A DNA stretch of 64,000 bases from Candidatus Roseilinea mizusawaensis (GTDB taxonomy: Bacteria > Chloroflexota > Anaerolineae > J036 > Brachytrichaceae), in contig JAEANN010000054.1 in NCBI GenBank assembly GCA_016841965.1, positions 1-64,000 on the forward strand. Reading direction: 5' to 3'. Within the stretch, counting starts at the first letter, position 1; each line of letters opens with the position of its first letter. The position numbers and the translations under genes are program-made. Shown piece by piece: positions 61,051 through 64,000 of the stretch. The notes beneath the pieces were generated by a model that was not told the DNA's origin, searched no databases, and saw nothing but the letters and a program-made list of their open reading frames with translations.

Positions 61051-64000
61051 CTAAATCTCGCCTCTGAACTTGCGGGCGCCTTCACAAGAGCAATGCTTGA
61101 CTTTCTTGCCGCTATCGCACCACGGGCAGATATCATTGCGGCCGACTTTCTGGCCGGCCGGCACTTTCACCGGCGCCGGCTTGGTGGCCGATGCGGCGCT
61201 GCCGCCCGAAGCGCGCAAGTTCTGTGGCCGGCTGGCCGCTGCGCGCTGCACCTGTTGCACTGCCTGGCGCTGCTGCCGTTGGGCCTGCTGCGGCACGTTG
61301 AACTGAATGTTGAAGATGCGCTGCGACACCTGCCGTCGCACGGCATCCAGCATGTCGGCGTACATATTGCTGGCTTCGGTGCGGAACGACACTAGCGGAT
61401 CGCGTTGCGCGTAGGCGCGCAGGCCAATGCCCTCGCGCAGCTCATCCAGATCGGTCAAGTGACGCACCCAGAGCTGATCGACGGTCTGAATCAGGATCAG
61501 TCGATCGCGCGTCAGGCGCACGCCGTCGGTGAAAGCCTTATTGATAGCCTCGGCATAGTCGGCAGGAATGTCGTTTAATGACAGCGCTTCTAGGTCTGGC
61601 GTCAGCGCCTCACCCAGGTGGATTCTGGCCCAGGTGTAGATGTTGCGCATGAATGGGTCGCGGCTCTCACGCATAGTTGCCAGCGAGACGTTGGACAGCT
61701 TCATCTGCGTCAACAAGACCTGACCGAACTCTTTCAGGCCGGCGTCGTAGCGCGTGGCTGCCATGGCTTTAAGGTCACGCAACATCTCATCGCGGGTGCC
61801 TTTCTTCCATTTCTCGGCGTCGAAATCTCTGGGAATGGGCACAATCAGGCGTGCTTCGTTCAGCAAGCCGGTCAGGTCCCAGTCTTCAGTAGCCTCATCC
61901 GAGGCGTGCGCATCGACGATGGCTTTGAGCTCGTCATTCACCATGCCCATCACAGTCTCGCGCAGGTCGTTCTTTTCGAGAATCATGCGGCGCTGGGCGT
62001 AGATCACTTCGCGCTGCTTATTGACTACATCGTCATACTTGATGACGTGCTTGCGCAGGTCAAAGTTATAGCCTTCTACCTTTTCCTGCGCCTGTTCGAT
62101 GCTCTTGCTGAGGATGCCGTATTCGAGCGGCACATCGTCCTCGATGTTTAGGCGAGTCATCAGCGCTTTGACGCGCTCGCCGCCGAAGCGTTGCATAAGC
62201 TCATCTTCGAGTGACACGTAGAAACGGGTGGAGCCGGGGTCGCCCTGGCGGGCGCAGCGGCCGCGCAACTGATTGTCGATACGCCGCGCCTCGTGCCGTT
62301 CAGTGCCGATGACATGCAGGCCGCCCAGTTCGAGCACTTTCTTCTTCTGTGCGCTGGTTTCGGCTTCAGCTTCGGCCAGCGCAGCCTGCCAGATTTCCCT
62401 GGGCGCCTGGGTCAGGTCAAGGCCCTGTTTGCGCAACCGCTCGCGGGCGATGCCCTCTGGGTTGCCGCCAAGCAGGATGTCCACGCCGCGGCCGGCCATG
62501 TTGGTGGCGATCGTCACCGCGCCCAGCCGGCCGGCCTGCGCAATAATGAGCGCTTCTTTCTCGTGCTGCTTGGCGTTCAGCACCTGATGTTCGATGCCTT
62601 TGCGGCGCAGCATCTCACTCAGCATTTCGCTTGTCTCGATGGCAATCGTGCCGACCAAGATCGGGCGACCGGTCTTATGCACCTCGGCGATCTCATTGAC
62701 CACTGCTTTGAACTTGGCGTCGCGCGTCTTGTACACCAAGTCGGCATAGTCCAGCCGGCGGAAGTATTTGCGCTGCGGGTTCTTGGGGTCGATAAAGACG
62801 GTGATGGGCGAGCCGTCCACGAATTTGTCTTTCTGCTCGACCAGCTTCTTTTGCATGGCCTGATACTCAATATTCGTCGGCAACGGGACCACTTCGAGGT
62901 TGTAAATCTTGAAGAATTCCTCTGCCTCGGTCATGGCTGTGCCGGTCATGCCAGATAGCTTGTCGTACATGCGGAAGAAATTTTGGAAGGTGATGGTGGC
63001 GTAAGTCAACGATTCACGCTGCACCTTCACGCCTTCTTTGGCTTCAATGGCCTGGTGCAGGCCCTCGCTGAAGCGCCGGCCATACATCAGGCGGCCGGTG
63101 AATTCGTCCACAATGATGATCTCGCGTTTGTCGCTGACCACATAATCCCGGTCGCGCTCGTAGATGGCATGGGCGCGCAGTGCGTTGTCCAGATAGGGCG
63201 TCATCTCGGCATGCTCGGCCGAGTACAAGTTCTCGATCCCCAGCATCTTCTCGATGTGGATGATGCCCTGTTCGGTCAATGTCACGTTTTTGGTTTTGGC
63301 TTCGACGATATAGTCGCCATCGGGATTTTTGGGGTCGTTGTTCTTGCTCGGCTCCAGCCGGCGCACCAGCTCCGCAAATCGCTTGTACAGCGGCGATGGC
63401 TCATCGGCCTGCCCGCTAATGATGAGCGGCGTGCGCGCCTCGTCGATCAGCAAGTTGTCCACTTCGTCGATTACGGCGAAGTGCAACAAGGGTTGGCCGT
63501 CTTCGTCCACACGCTGCACGCACTCGCTCAAGTCTTGGGTCATGTTGTCGCGCAGGTAGTCGAAGCCGTACTCATTGTTGGTGCCATAGGTAATGTCTGC
63601 GCGATAGCAGTCGGCGCGTTTGACCGGCCGCAAGTTGAGCAGCCGGTCATCTTTCGAAGGGTACGTCGGGTCGTACAGGTAAGAGGCGTCGTCGGGGCGG
63701 CCCTCGCCGGCGCTTTGGATGATTCCCACGCTGAGGCCGAGCGCGTGATACACCGCGCCCATCCACTGCGCGTCGCGTTTGGCCAAGTAGTCGTTCTGGG
63801 TCACCAGATGCGCCCCCAGTCCGGCCAGCGCGTTCAAGTACAGCGGCAGGGTAGCAACCAATGTTTTGCCTTCGCCGGTGCGCATTTCGGCAATCTTGCC
63901 CTGATGCAGCAACGCCCCACCGACCAATTGCACATCGTAGTGGCGCATGCCCAGGGTACGCCGGGCAGCTTCGCGCACGGCCGCGAACGCTTCGGGCATT
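61051..64000 (-). CDS. secA: preprotein translocase ATPase SecA (5' end outside window)
   Basis: About 982 C-terminal residues of SecA, the motor of Sec export; some 80 N-terminal residues lie beyond the right edge. The first visible family block is MPEAFAAVREAARRTLGMRHYDVQLVG. Walker A is EMRTGEGKT. Other blocks are TYGTNNEYGFDYLRDNM, the DEVDN motif and VTIATNMAGRGVDILLGGNPEGI. The C-terminal zinc-binding tail reads NDICPWCDSGKKVKHCSCEGARKF, with a CPWC spacing instead of the usual CPCGSGKK-x-K-x-CCG. It is otherwise normal, with the long pre-helicase segment common in this lineage. Confidence 0.95.
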   Translation of the reverse strand, partial: MPEAFAAVREAARRTLGMRHYDVQLVGGALLHQGKIAEMRTGEGKTLVATLPLYLNALAGLGAHLVTQNDYLAKRDAQWMGAVYHALGLSVGIIQSAGEGRPDDASYLYDPTYPSKDDRLLNLRPVKRADCYRADITYGTNNEYGFDYLRDNMTQDLSECVQRVDEDGQPLLHFAVIDEVDNLLIDEARTPLIISGQADEPSPLYKRFAELVRRLEPSKNNDPKNPDGDYIVEAKTKNVTLTEQGIIHIEKMLGIENLYSAEHAEMTPYLDNALRAHAIYERDRDYVVSDKREIIIVDEFTGRLMYGRRFSEGLHQAIEAKEGVKVQRESLTYATITFQNFFRMYDKLSGMTGTAMTEAEEFFKIYNLEVVPLPTNIEYQAMQKKLVEQKDKFVDGSPITVFIDPKNPQRKYFRRLDYADLVYKTRDAKFKAVVNEIAEVHKTGRPILVGTIAIETSEMLSEMLRRKGIEHQVLNAKQHEKEALIIAQAGRLGAVTIATNMAGRGVDILLGGNPEGIARERLRKQGLDLTQAPREIWQAALAEAEAETSAQKKKVLELGGLHVIGTERHEARRIDNQLRGRCARQGDPGSTRFYVSLEDELMQRFGGERVKALMTRLNIEDDVPLEYGILSKSIEQAQEKVEGYNFDLRKHVIKYDDVVNKQREVIYAQRRMILEKNDLRETVMGMVNDELKAIVDAHASDEATEDWDLTGLLNEARLIVPIPRDFDAEKWKKGTRDEMLRDLKAMAATRYDAGLKEFGQVLLTQMKLSNVSLATMRESRDPFMRNIYTWARIHLGEALTPDLEALSLNDIPADYAEAINKAFTDGVRLTRDRLILIQTVDQLWVRHLTDLDELREGIGLRAYAQRDPLVSFRTEASNMYADMLDAVRRQVSQRIFNIQFNVPQQAQRQQRQAVQQVQRAAASRPQNLRASGGSAASATKPAPVKVPAGQKVGRNDICPWCDSGKKVKHCSCEGARKFRGEI

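Overview
The window looks like one contiguous piece of a GC-rich bacterial chromosome, most likely a member of the Chloroflexota (Anaerolineae or a neighbouring class). This is inferred from the mix of a CrtI-type phytoene desaturase, a CarH/LitR-like MerR-B12 regulator, thioester-less alpha-2-macroglobulin, paired LysM-M23 peptidases, PAC2 and GrpB proteins, and lipoprotein binding proteins; no marker that would settle the class is present. Genes are densely packed on both strands. Several convergent or co-directional pairs overlap by 1 to 18 bases, and many start codons sit 7 to 9 bases behind a -10-like box, which suggests leaderless transcripts. The palindrome GCCGGC is strikingly frequent.

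Layout. 1-9.8 kb: sugar kinase, double thioredoxin, RarA, a secreted protein, altronate dehydratase, an aminoglycoside-phosphotransferase-like kinase, an acyl-AMP/CoA ligase and GrpB. 9.8-16.5 kb: ProA, phytoene desaturase, a translationally coupled AmrS radical-SAM/DNA methyltransferase pair, Nudix hydrolase, MoeA. 16.7-25.3 kb: small membrane protein, RecJ and MutL, a J-domain protein with seven exact-length 11-residue repeats, a ceramidase relic, a GT4 glycosyltransferase, a thioredoxin-CcdA-like fusion and MobA.

25.3-29.5 kb is a gene graveyard. It holds a molybdenum cofactor gene (moaA) broken by several deletions, the tail of a beta-helix protein, a flavin-reductase fragment, and the ruins of a ttrBCA-like molybdopterin respiratory complex, with only a few small intact ORFs and an odd LuxR-type regulator between them. 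Loss of the enzyme and of the first step of its cofactor pathway fits together, although MoeA and MobA remain intact.

29.7-32.1 kb is a fluoride-resistance unit: a strong promoter, a fluoride riboswitch with an overlapping intrinsic terminator, and a CLC-F type transporter whose gating glutamate position is valine. 32.2-44 kb: a coiled-coil protein overlapping SelB, MiaA, a 2,049-residue alpha-2-macroglobulin lipoprotein, tRNA-Pro(GGG), an Lgt-like membrane protein and a zincin. 45.2-47.3 kb: an ABC exporter preceded by a consensus promoter with an internal dyad, a 37-codon ORF with a perfect Shine-Dalgarno, and a strong terminator. This is the layout of a leader-peptide attenuator.

47.3-64 kb: PAC2 protein, TrmD coupled to an oligopeptide-type binding protein, YajC, two tandem LysM-M23 envelope peptidases, a histidine phosphatase, a TolB-like propeller, a MerR/B12 regulator whose DNA-binding wing carries a seven-fold 12-bp repeat, a sugar-type binding lipoprotein, RfbC, a metallo-beta-lactamase-fold hydrolase and SecA (cut by the window edge).
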